Of a stretch of 64,000 bases of DNA, positions 50,254-58,495 are shown one piece after another. How positions within the stretch are numbered: position 1 is the stretch's first letter; each line of letters starts with the position of its first letter. The stretch comes from Asticcacaulis sp. MM231 (GTDB lineage Bacteria; Pseudomonadota; Alphaproteobacteria; Caulobacterales; Caulobacteraceae), in contig NZ_OZ075110.1 in the NCBI RefSeq assembly GCF_964186625.1, forward strand, positions 310,001 to 374,000. Reading direction: 5' to 3'. The notes under the pieces are model-generated. The model did no database searches. It saw nothing but the letters and a program-made list of their open reading frames with translations, and was not told where the DNA came from. The position numbers and the translations under genes are program-made.

Positions 50254-52584
50254 CTAACGCGGCAACAGCCAGACCTGCGCCACCTGATGCCCGCGTCCGC
50301 TGCCCCCCAGACCGTCGGGCCGGGTCCATTCCAGGGTCAGCTCGCCATGACGTGTCAGGGCTTGCGGCACATCCAGTTCCACCGTCATCGGATTGGACGT
50401 GCGTTCACTGAAATCGCGCAGCACCACGCCATTGGCGGTAAGCCGGATCGGCAAGGCGTAGCCTTCGCCGGCATAGACGATTTTCAGACGATAGGCGGCC
50501 TTGGGATCGAGATGGTCATAGCGCAGGGTGATCGGCACTTCGTAAAGGGTTTCGGCATAGGTCACCCAGGCCATGCGCCAGCCGTCATCGGGCGTCATAT
50601 CGGCTATGCCGTCGATGGCGCTGTCATACATTTCCGGATCGCTGGCAAAGCCGGCCCCGCGCACCAGATGCGGTTCAAGGCCCGGATCGCCGAGATCATC
50701 GTAGAAACCACCCGGCGGCGGGGTGTCACCGTCTGCGAGGGCCTTGAGGCGGGCCGCCCTTTGCAAGGGATCTTTCAGCGCCTCGATCTCATCCATCTGC
50801 CGCGTCAGCCATACACGGTCATTCAGCGACATATCGATCCGGTCGAGATTGGCGCCGCGCTCGATCGCCGAGGCGCCATAAAGTTTGACGCTGAGTTGCA
50901 GGCCGATATGGCTGTAAAGCTTGCCCGCCAGCTCAAAAAGACGCGTCCGCAAAGCGCTCACATCGGCTGTATCGGCCGCCGCCAGCGCCAGACGTGCCGC
51001 GGGCATGTCGCCCGTTTTGAGGGCCGCATAGGCCTGAGTCTCTCGCATCCGCTCCGCGATGACGCGGCGGCGGACATAGGCGTCATAGGTGGCGCGATAC
51101 CAGGCCATTTCAAACCGCCAGTTGTCCTGATGGGATGGCGCCATGTGCTCGAAAAACGCCAGGGTCGGTTCGATACCGTCATTCCCGGCCACCGGTCCGT
51201 CCCAGTTGCGCTCCAGCGCCTTCAGCCCTTCGGCAAACCCCGGATCGCCAAGAAAATAGCGGCCATAATCGGCGAGGATAGTATCGCTGTCGGTGTTGGC
51301 ATTCCAACCCAGTTGTGACCACAGCATCTTGTTGACGTCATCGTTCACGCCTTCGGAGTAGGTGACGAAACCATCAATATCTCCGGCGAAATGGCGAAAA
51401 ATATGACTTTGGGCGCGCGGCTGCGGATTGATCGGTTCGCGGCCTTCGGTCAGGGCGAACGCCGGGTCCCACTGGGGCACCGGAAACTGCGCGTGCATCG
51501 TATGGGCGATGTCGGGGTAGAAGATAAGCTTGTAGCGCGAAGGAATGCGCGCCCGCTGCACCGGCAGAGGATCGCGCGATTGCGGCCCGAAAAAGACGCC
51601 GGTCAGCCAGTCCGGTTCCTTGGCCAAAAGCGCGTAAAACCGCTCATACTGCGCCTTGTCAAACCCTTGCGCTGACAGCCAGACCGTCGCTTTGGGATGA
51701 TAGCGGTGAAGAATAGCCACCTCGGCGGCCACAAGAGGAAACAGCACGTCCGGTTGCGTGTGACCGGGGTCACCGCCGGGAATATAAAGCGCATCCACCT
51801 TAGGCAGGCGCTTCACCAGCTCTTCAAAGCGCGCCAGTTCCGCCTCGCGCGTGGCAGGCTTCATGTAGTCGTCGCCCATCTGCGGATAGTAGAGATCAAA
51901 ATCGAGGCCGTATGTCTTCATAAGGCCCGACACACCGATCGCCATGTCCAGCGGCGCGGCGGTAAACAGCGGACTTGCCGCGGCATCGTCCGACACCGGC
52001 GCGATCCACTGGACGCCGTTGGCGCCGAAAACCGCCAGATCGCGCACCTGCTGCTCAAACATGGCAAGCGTAAAAGCGTCATAGCTGTTGTTCTTGAAGC
52101 GGTAGCCGATCTGATGCGCCCTGAAAGCCATCTGAGGGGCGGCATAGGTGTCCGGTGCCGCAGGGCCTTTGCGGAGCAGGTAACCAACGCCAAAAAGGAG
52201 GCCGCGATCGTCGTCACCAGCCACGATCAAACGGTCGCCGATGCGCATGATCGCGTAGGCTTCGGGCGTCGGCGGCGGCAGGGCCTTAAGCTTTTGCCGC
52301 CATGCAACGCGCATCGAGGGGGGAAGAAGACCCGCAACGTCACTGCGCCTTGCAATAATCAGCACGCTGGGACGCCCATTCGTCACGGGACCAGGCTGTT
52401 GCCTATCCTCGCGCAGCAGGTTGACCGCCGCCATAGCCTGCGGCGTGGCCCCTGGGGCAGTTATAATATGGCAACACTCAAGATCAGCCGCACGGAGGGG
52501 TGTGGCGACAAAGAAGACGCCAAGGATCAACATCAGGCAAGCGTACCGCGCAGACCGCCAAATAAGCTCTTTGGCTCTCCTCAA
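50254..52584 (-). CDS. large secreted (beta/alpha)-barrel-like protein of unrecognised glycoside hydrolase type
   Basis: The product of about 776 residues has a signal peptide (YACLMLILGVFFVATPLRAA). An N-terminal domain follows that looks like the small alpha/beta domain preceding GH20/GH67/GH115-type barrels (EAYAIMRIGDRLIVAGDDDR, GLLFGVGYLLRKG). A barrel follows: RAHQIGYRFKNNSYDAFTLA, VFGANGVQWIAPVSDD, YGLDFDLYYPQMGDDY, VDALYIPGGDPGHTQPDVLF, and FVTYSEGVNDDVNKMLWSQ. Candidate acids lie in IPGGDPGH and TYSEGVNDD. Helical and beta-sandwich C-terminal parts follow. TTG 52584, four bases after the upstream stop, is the likely coupled start; ATG 52533 is an alternative. It is last in the N-glycan operon. 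A hexosaminidase or endo-glycosidase role is a guess. Confidence 0.75.
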   Translation of the reverse strand: MRRAKELIWRSARYACLMLILGVFFVATPLRAADLECCHIITAPGATPQAMAAVNLLREDRQQPGPVTNGRPSVLIIARRSDVAGLLPPSMRVAWRQKLKALPPPTPEAYAIMRIGDRLIVAGDDDRGLLFGVGYLLRKGPAAPDTYAAPQMAFRAHQIGYRFKNNSYDAFTLAMFEQQVRDLAVFGANGVQWIAPVSDDAAASPLFTAAPLDMAIGVSGLMKTYGLDFDLYYPQMGDDYMKPATREAELARFEELVKRLPKVDALYIPGGDPGHTQPDVLFPLVAAEVAILHRYHPKATVWLSAQGFDKAQYERFYALLAKEPDWLTGVFFGPQSRDPLPVQRARIPSRYKLIFYPDIAHTMHAQFPVPQWDPAFALTEGREPINPQPRAQSHIFRHFAGDIDGFVTYSEGVNDDVNKMLWSQLGWNANTDSDTILADYGRYFLGDPGFAEGLKALERNWDGPVAGNDGIEPTLAFFEHMAPSHQDNWRFEMAWYRATYDAYVRRRVIAERMRETQAYAALKTGDMPAARLALAAADTADVSALRTRLFELAGKLYSHIGLQLSVKLYGASAIERGANLDRIDMSLNDRVWLTRQMDEIEALKDPLQRAARLKALADGDTPPPGGFYDDLGDPGLEPHLVRGAGFASDPEMYDSAIDGIADMTPDDGWRMAWVTYAETLYEVPITLRYDHLDPKAAYRLKIVYAGEGYALPIRLTANGVVLRDFSERTSNPMTVELDVPQALTRHGELTLEWTRPDGLGGSGRGHQVAQVWLLPR

Positions 52585-52588
52585 GGCA

Positions 52589-53710
52589 TCAATCCGGGAA
52601 CACGATAGCGACACCGGCTTTGAAGCGCGACTGCGCCATGCGATTGCCGGCCACGTCATATTCAGGGGTGGAAATCCGGCCGTCCCATACGGCGTGCAGA
52701 ATCCGGTTGATGTTGCGGGCCGCGGGGAATTCACGCGTGGCAACGCACAGATCTACGTCACGTGACGTGCCAATATAGCATTCAAAATAGGCATAATAAT
52801 AAGGAAGGTTATTGCCCGGCGCGGGCATGCCACCCAAATTCGTCCGCAACAATGATGTTATTCGGCTGGACGTCAAGGTTTCGCTCTTGCGGTCCCGCCC
52901 ATAGGTGTGGACCAGGCTGACCTCGGATGTTTCGTTGGCCAGACAGACGAGCGGCGCCTCGGCACCCGGATGCGCCGCCATCCATGCCGCGGCATGCGTA
53001 TGGCCACGTTGCGCCGCCAAGCCATAAAGCCAGGCCGCCTCCACCGTATCCTTGACACCACCCTGCCCCTGTTCGACCATGGCCGCCAGATGATCCATGG
53101 CGTCGATCGATCCCAGGGCTGCGCCCTTGCGATACCAACTGCGCGCGGCGTCAAGATGCCCGCCGTCAAAGGCCAACTGTCCGATCGCGTCCGCGGCCTC
53201 ACCACTCCCATTCTCATACGCCTGCTGGTACAGAACTTCGGCGGATGTGATGTCCTTCGGGCCACTCAGGCCATGCTGATAATCATAGCCACCCCAGAAA
53301 AAGGTCACCGCGTCCTTGCTATCGATCCGGTTACAGAAGCCAGAGGCCTTGACCACATCCTTCGGCCGTCCTTCCCCAAGCAGATAGGCCAGACACATTT
53401 TTTTCACGGCGTCCGGATTGCCACGCGCGCCGGCCCGCTCGTACAGATCGAAAGCGCCGGCCAAGTCAGCGGTTTCTGCGTCGTCGCCCTGTTCCTTGAG
53501 CGTCGCCAGATAGACCATCGCTTCAGTATCACCCGACCCCACGCGCCGGGTCAAGGCTGCGTGCAAGGCCTCTGCACGCTCTTTGAAAGGCTTATCCTTT
53601 TTTACCGGCGGCGGCGTATCTGCTGCAAAACCGCTTGATCCCAGACAGCCGCCAAAGCACGCCACCAAAAACGCGACCCTGATCACGCGAACGCCAAATA
53701 TCTTGTTCAT
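52589..53710 (-). CDS. exported Sel1-repeat protein
   Basis: The 373-residue precursor has a signal (VAFLVACFGGCLGSSGFAA; a lipoprotein-type cleavage is also possible). Sel1-like helical repeats span about 50-250, for example AEALHAALTRRVGSGDTEAM, AFDLYERAGARGNPDAVKKM, and SWYRKGAALGSIDAMDHLAA. A C-terminal domain with paired cysteines (YFECYIGTSRDVDLC) and INRILHAVWDGRISTPEYDV is reminiscent of TonB-type C-termini. Such repeat proteins act as periplasmic scaffolds. It sits between aspartylglucosaminidase and the barrel protein within the operon, with GGGGGGAAT just before its ATG. Its exact role is unknown. Confidence 0.75.
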   Translation of the reverse strand: MNKIFGVRVIRVAFLVACFGGCLGSSGFAADTPPPVKKDKPFKERAEALHAALTRRVGSGDTEAMVYLATLKEQGDDAETADLAGAFDLYERAGARGNPDAVKKMCLAYLLGEGRPKDVVKASGFCNRIDSKDAVTFFWGGYDYQHGLSGPKDITSAEVLYQQAYENGSGEAADAIGQLAFDGGHLDAARSWYRKGAALGSIDAMDHLAAMVEQGQGGVKDTVEAAWLYGLAAQRGHTHAAAWMAAHPGAEAPLVCLANETSEVSLVHTYGRDRKSETLTSSRITSLLRTNLGGMPAPGNNLPYYYAYFECYIGTSRDVDLCVATREFPAARNINRILHAVWDGRISTPEYDVAGNRMAQSRFKAGVAIVFPD

Positions 53711-53728
53711 ATTCCCCCCTTGAGCCGC

Positions 53729-54742
53729 TTAGCCAAAAACGCTTTTCGCCGGCACCACCAGATCGGTTTTCGCGGCGTCGCATTGCGCGTAGACAAAACC
53801 CTTCTGAATCGCAAAGGCGCCAACATCACCCTTGGTGTTCAAGGCCAAAAAGCCGACCTGCAGGGTTTTTACCGCTTCAGGGCGACGCTTGACGATCCGC
53901 ATGACCGCCTCTTCACACGCCTGTTGCGGCGTGCGGCCCTGACGCATTAACTCGACGACGAGGAAGCTTCCGGCATTGCGGATGACCTCTTCGCCAACAC
54001 CGGTCGAGGTGGCAGCGCCAATCTCACCATCAACATAGAGGCCCGCGCCGATGATCGGGCTGTCGCCGACGCGGCCGCGCAGTTTCCACGCCATGCCGCT
54101 GGTGGTGCAAGCGCCCGACAGGCGGCCCTGCGCATCCAGCGCCAGAATGCCCAGCGTATCGTGGTTATGCACATCGCCCGGCACGACGCTGCCCGGGGCA
54201 TGGCCGTAGGTCGACATCTCGCTGTTGGCGACCGGCGCGTAACGGGCTTCTTTCAGCCAGTCCTTCCACGCCGCTTCGGAGTCCGGCGTCAGCAGCTCTT
54301 CCGGCTGGAAACCCTGTTCGACGGCGAATTGCAGGGCGCCCGCCCCGACCAGCAGGACGTGCGGTGTTTTTTCCATGACACGGCGCGCCACCGAAATCGG
54401 GTGGGCGATGTGCTCCAGCGCCGCCACCGCGCCGCAGCGCCAGCGCTCGTCCATAATGCTGGCATCGAGCGAGACATGGCCGTCACGATCCGGATAGCCG
54501 GCGCGACCGACGCTGTGGTTCTTCATATCGACTTCGGGAATGCGCGCGCCGGCCTCAACCGCATCGAGCGCATGACCGCCGCTTTTGATAACCTCCCACG
54601 CCGCCTGATTGGCCGCCACACCGAAGTCCCAGGTCGAGACGACGATGGGCTTTGACGATGACGCGGCTGACGCCGTACCGGCGATGCCGAGCAGGGACGA
54701 GACAGCCAGGGTGGTTTTGAAAAAATCGCGGCGATGGGTCAT
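53729..54742 (-). CDS. N4-(beta-N-acetylglucosaminyl)-L-asparaginase (aspartylglucosaminidase)
   Basis: The 337-residue Ntn-hydrolase precursor has a twin-arginine signal (THRRDFFKTTLAVSSLLG). The autoprocessing site is HNHDTLGILALD, where cleavage before Thr creates the nucleophile. WDFGVAANQAAWEVI, VGRAGYPDRDGHVSLDASIM, RGRVGDSPIIGAGLYVDGEI and STGVGEEVIRNAGSFLVVEL match the family. It hydrolyses GlcNAc-Asn to free the amino sugar, the final step after proteolysis and glycan trimming. It is followed by the Sel1 gene and preceded by GH92, all in one operon with gaps under 20 bases. GAGAGACA lies before the ATG. Confidence 0.93.
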   Translation of the reverse strand: MTHRRDFFKTTLAVSSLLGIAGTASAASSSKPIVVSTWDFGVAANQAAWEVIKSGGHALDAVEAGARIPEVDMKNHSVGRAGYPDRDGHVSLDASIMDERWRCGAVAALEHIAHPISVARRVMEKTPHVLLVGAGALQFAVEQGFQPEELLTPDSEAAWKDWLKEARYAPVANSEMSTYGHAPGSVVPGDVHNHDTLGILALDAQGRLSGACTTSGMAWKLRGRVGDSPIIGAGLYVDGEIGAATSTGVGEEVIRNAGSFLVVELMRQGRTPQQACEEAVMRIVKRRPEAVKTLQVGFLALNTKGDVGAFAIQKGFVYAQCDAAKTDLVVPAKSVFG

Positions 54743-54753
54743 GACGGTGTCTC

Positions 54754-57045
54754 TCAGATAAAGGAAGGCGGACGATCGGTGATCTTGGCGCCAAAGGCCG
54801 GATTGGGCTGTGGCCCCATGTCGAAGGTGAGCCGGCCGCCGCGCATCAGATCAGCGTGGGCTATCCAGCTTTTTGTATAGGGTTTGCCGTTCCAGCGCAC
54901 CCCTTGCACATAGATATTGTCGGGGCTATTGACCGGCGCCTCAATGATCAGCTTACGGCCGCCACCTATGGCGATCTCTGCGTGTTTCACCAAAGGCGAG
55001 CCGAAAATATAGTTCGTGCTGACCGGATCGACGGCGTAGACGCCAAGCGCGCTCATCAGATACCAGGCGCTCATCTGGCCGCAGTCCTCATTGCCTTCCA
55101 TACCGTCGGGTGCAGCGCGGTACATGTCACGCATCAGTTCGCGGACGCGGCTTTGCGTCTTCCACGGTGCGCCGGTGTAGGCATAGAGATAGGCGACGTG
55201 GTGGCTCGGCTCGTTGCCGTGGGCATATTGCCCGACCAGGCCAGTGATATCGTCGAGGCTCTTCTCATTGGCGTCAGACTTTTCGCTGAACAGGGCGTCG
55301 ATCTTGGCCTCGTAGGCTTTCAGGCCGCCGAAGAGATTGGCATAGTTATAAATATCGTGCTGGTTCAGGAAGGTGGCCTGCCAGCCATTGGTCTCGGTAT
55401 AGTCGCGCCACTTCGTCTGGTCGTGCCCCAGCGAATGGGGGTTGTAGGGGGTGACCCACTGGCCGTCCATCTGCTTGCCGCGCACAAAGCCAGACGTGGT
55501 GTCAAAGACATTGCGGTAATTCTGCGAACGCACTTTCAGCGTTGTCGCCGCCTTGCCGTCGCCGACATAGGCCGCCAGTTTCGAGGTGCACCAGTCCGAA
55601 TAGGCGTATTCGAGTGTGCGCGACACCGCCTCATCGACCGTATCGGCCGGGATATAGCCCATACGGCGATAGAGCCCAAGGCCATGCACGTCATCGACAA
55701 AGGCGCGCTTGGCCAGCACGGCGTAACCGGCCTTGTAATCGACGCCCCTGACGCCCTTGGCCGCGGCCTCGGCCAGCACCGAGGCGCAGTGATAACCGAT
55801 CATGGTGTCGGTTTCGCGCCCCTGCAGGGGCCAGATCGGCACACCGTCCGGGCTTTGCTCACCCATGCGTACCAGCGCGCCGATCATGCCCGGCAAGCGC
55901 TCTTTTTGCGTGATCGTGAAGAAGGGGTGGACGGCGCGATAGGTATCCCACAGGCTGTAGGTCGAATAGCTGGCTTCGCCGGCTTTAAGCGTGTGGACCG
56001 CGTTATCCATACCGCGATAACGACCGTCGACATCCTGGAAGATCGAAGGCGCCAGAAGCGTATGATAGTGCGCGGTGTAGAAGATTTTTGTGTCGGTCTC
56101 GCTCGCCATGTCGACGCGCACCCTCGACAGTTCCTGCTCCCAGGCGGCGCGCGCCGAGGTGCGGACACGCTCGAAATCGAAGTCAGGCAATTCCGTATCG
56201 AGGTTCTTCAGCGCGCCGTCGATATCCACCGAGGAGATACCTACCTTGATGAGCAACGGCGCGCTTCCGGCATCTGGGAAATGCAGGGCAGCCTTAAGGT
56301 TTTTGCCCGTCAGCTCCTTGCCAGTGGCTGGCTGGTCATCGCTATAGAGGTCGGCGCGTGCAAACGGCCGCGACAGTTTGAGCGCGAAAAAGATCCAGCG
56401 CCCCTTGGCCCACTGGAACACCTGACGGCCGCCAACGATCGTGTCGTTACCGATGAGCTTCAGCGACAGATTGTCGAGAATGAGATCGCGTTCACCCCAC
56501 CACTTGATCGCACCGTGCGCCAGATCGAGCAGGACGTGCCCGCCCTCGCCTTGCGGAAACGTGTAGCGATGCAGGCCAACGCGCGTCGTGGCCGTCAGTT
56601 CGGCCTTCACGCGACTGTCGGTCAGTTCGACGCTGTAATAGCCAGGCGTCGCCGTTTCCGTCGTGCGGTCATAGCGCGAGCGGTAGCCGGCGTCGGGATC
56701 ACTGATCGGACCCGGCGTCAGTTTGACCTCGCCCGTGGCCGGCACCAGCAGAACATCGAGCATATCAGGACAGCCGGTGCCGCTTAAGTGGGTGTGCGAA
56801 AAGCCCATGATTGAGCCGTCGTTCTGGTGATAGCCAGAGCAGGAATCCCAGCCCTGATTGCTGGTATCGGGCGAAAGCTGCACCATGCCAAACGGCACGG
56901 TGGCGCCGGGATAGAGATGTCCGTGCCCGCCGGTGCCGATAAACGGATCGACATGGTCGCACAGGGAGCTTGAAGCCGCGAAACCGGTATGCGGCAGAAC
57001 GCTGATCGCAGCACTGCCGGCTAAGACCTGACGACGGGAGATCAT
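54754..57045 (-). CDS. GH92 alpha-mannosidase
   Basis: The 763-residue precursor has a twin-arginine signal (ISRRQVLAGSAAISVLP). GH92 features are HVDPFIGTGGHGHLYPGATV, GMVQLSPDTSNQGWDSCSGY, GFSHTHLSGTGC, the catalytic and calcium-site region GNEPSHHVAYLYAYTG, and GNEDCGQMSAWYLMSALGVY. These calcium-dependent exo-enzymes remove alpha-1,2 or alpha-1,3 mannose from N-glycans. The Xanthomonas NixK enzyme, which removes the alpha-1,3 branch first, belongs to this family. The start at 57045 is preferred because AAGGA lies seven bases before it. The gene follows GH125 by ten bases. Confidence 0.95.
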   Translation of the reverse strand: MISRRQVLAGSAAISVLPHTGFAASSSLCDHVDPFIGTGGHGHLYPGATVPFGMVQLSPDTSNQGWDSCSGYHQNDGSIMGFSHTHLSGTGCPDMLDVLLVPATGEVKLTPGPISDPDAGYRSRYDRTTETATPGYYSVELTDSRVKAELTATTRVGLHRYTFPQGEGGHVLLDLAHGAIKWWGERDLILDNLSLKLIGNDTIVGGRQVFQWAKGRWIFFALKLSRPFARADLYSDDQPATGKELTGKNLKAALHFPDAGSAPLLIKVGISSVDIDGALKNLDTELPDFDFERVRTSARAAWEQELSRVRVDMASETDTKIFYTAHYHTLLAPSIFQDVDGRYRGMDNAVHTLKAGEASYSTYSLWDTYRAVHPFFTITQKERLPGMIGALVRMGEQSPDGVPIWPLQGRETDTMIGYHCASVLAEAAAKGVRGVDYKAGYAVLAKRAFVDDVHGLGLYRRMGYIPADTVDEAVSRTLEYAYSDWCTSKLAAYVGDGKAATTLKVRSQNYRNVFDTTSGFVRGKQMDGQWVTPYNPHSLGHDQTKWRDYTETNGWQATFLNQHDIYNYANLFGGLKAYEAKIDALFSEKSDANEKSLDDITGLVGQYAHGNEPSHHVAYLYAYTGAPWKTQSRVRELMRDMYRAAPDGMEGNEDCGQMSAWYLMSALGVYAVDPVSTNYIFGSPLVKHAEIAIGGGRKLIIEAPVNSPDNIYVQGVRWNGKPYTKSWIAHADLMRGGRLTFDMGPQPNPAFGAKITDRPPSFI

Positions 57046-57055
57046 GGCCATGTCC

Positions 57056-58486
57056 TTAAGTCAGCAGGGCCGGCTTTTCAGCCAGCAAGGTCAAAATCAG
57101 TTCACCAAAGAGGCTGTTGGCCCAGGCGAACCACGAGCGCGTGAAGATCGCCGCGTCATCCTTGCCAACCGATTCATTCATGAACCCACGCGATGCGGCG
57201 GCGGCTTTCAGCTCGGCCAGACAGGCCTTGATCTCGGCATCGTCCGTGCTGGTCAGGGCCTGCATCATCAGTGCGATCGGCCAGACGGTGTTCAGGCCCG
57301 AATGCGGGCTGCCGACGCCCTTGAGCACCTTGCCGGCATAGTAATAGGGATTGCGTGCGCTCAAAACCGCCGCGCGGGTGCGCACATAGAGCGGATCATC
57401 CTTGGTGCAGAAACCAAGATAGGGCAGGCTCAACAGGCTCGGCACATTGGCATCGTCCATAAAAAGCGCATTGCCATAGCCATCGACCTCATAGGCCCAG
57501 ATGTCGTTGCCGTCCGCATCCTTCATCTTGCCATAGGCGTGCATCGCGGTCTCGACCTCGGCGGCCAGCGCCAAACAGCCGGCTTTGAAGTCCGTGCCCA
57601 GGCCGGTCATCTCGGAGATATCGGCGAGCTGGCGCAAGGAGACCACGGCGAACGCATTGCCGGGGATAAAGTACGGATAGGTGCAGGCGTCGTCCGACGG
57701 CCGGAAACCGGAATGGATCATGCCGGTGACGCGGGTCGGCCAGCCATAACCATGCGCCAGGGTTTCGGTCGGCTCCGAAGCGGTGCGATTGAACTTGTAG
57801 GGACCATCACCCTCTTTACGCTGCTGATCACGGAAGGTCTGGACGACGGTCCGCATGGCAGCGCGCCAGGTGTCGTCGAAGGGCGATACGTCCTTGGTAG
57901 CTACCAGATAGCCATGAGCCAGACCGATCGGATAACACAGGCTGTCGATCTCCCATTTGCGTTCGGCCACGCCCGGTTTCATATCGGTCTGGTCGGTCTG
58001 CGACCACGACAGATCGGTCATGGCCTTGGGATCATGCATATAGGCGTTGGCGTAAGGATCGATCAGGATGCAGCGCGCCTGACGCTGGATCAGGCCGTGA
58101 AACAGGGTGCGTAAGGCTTTGTCGTTCACCGCCAGCGGTAAATAGGGCGAGACCTGCGCTGAGGAATTGCGCAGCCACAAAGCCTTGATATCGCCGGTGA
58201 TGACGAAGCTGTCGGGCTTGCCGTCCATCACGCCGGTCTCGACCGTTGTATCGAGCGTATTGGGGTAGCAGTTGGTGAACAGGCGCGCCAGTTCCGGGTC
58301 TTTCAGCGCCTTGGTCGTCTTTTTAATGACCGCCTCGACGGCTGCGCTCTTGAACTTGCGTACCCCCACCGGCGGCCGCACGCCATCCGCGACGATCGGC
58401 GACATGGCCGGTATATCGGCCAGGGCCTGTGACGCCGCCAGAGCGACGATCGCCGCACCGCCCAAGATCAGTTGCCTGCGCTGCAT
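57056..58486 (-). CDS. GH125 exo-alpha-1,6-mannosidase
   Basis: The 476-residue precursor has a Tat-type signal (MQRRQLILGGAAIVALAASQ). The GH125 (formerly DUF1237) fold is seen in FTNCYPNTLDTTVETG, FVITGDIKALWLRNSSAQVS, KWEIDSLCYPIGLAHGYL, FRPSDDACTYPYFIPGNAFA, YEVDGYGNALFMDDANVPSL, and TRSWFAWANSLFGELIL. It removes the alpha-1,6-linked core mannose, the job of NixJ in Xanthomonas. GGAG lies six bases before the ATG, at the GH35 stop codon, so translation is coupled. Confidence 0.95.
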   Translation of the reverse strand: MQRRQLILGGAAIVALAASQALADIPAMSPIVADGVRPPVGVRKFKSAAVEAVIKKTTKALKDPELARLFTNCYPNTLDTTVETGVMDGKPDSFVITGDIKALWLRNSSAQVSPYLPLAVNDKALRTLFHGLIQRQARCILIDPYANAYMHDPKAMTDLSWSQTDQTDMKPGVAERKWEIDSLCYPIGLAHGYLVATKDVSPFDDTWRAAMRTVVQTFRDQQRKEGDGPYKFNRTASEPTETLAHGYGWPTRVTGMIHSGFRPSDDACTYPYFIPGNAFAVVSLRQLADISEMTGLGTDFKAGCLALAAEVETAMHAYGKMKDADGNDIWAYEVDGYGNALFMDDANVPSLLSLPYLGFCTKDDPLYVRTRAAVLSARNPYYYAGKVLKGVGSPHSGLNTVWPIALMMQALTSTDDAEIKACLAELKAAAASRGFMNESVGKDDAAIFTRSWFAWANSLFGELILTLLAEKPALLT

Positions 58487-58495
58487 GGCTTACTC

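Noticed and set aside
50254..52584. Assignment of the unknown barrel protein to GH67 or GH115 alpha-glucuronidase
   Set aside because: The N-terminal domain looks similar, but the characteristic catalytic motifs of those families were not seen and the operon context is N-glycan, so no family was assigned.
54856..56787. 643-codon open frame on the plus strand opposite GH92
   Set aside because: Shadow of the GH92 gene. The composition is arginine/histidine/valine-rich and no family is visible.
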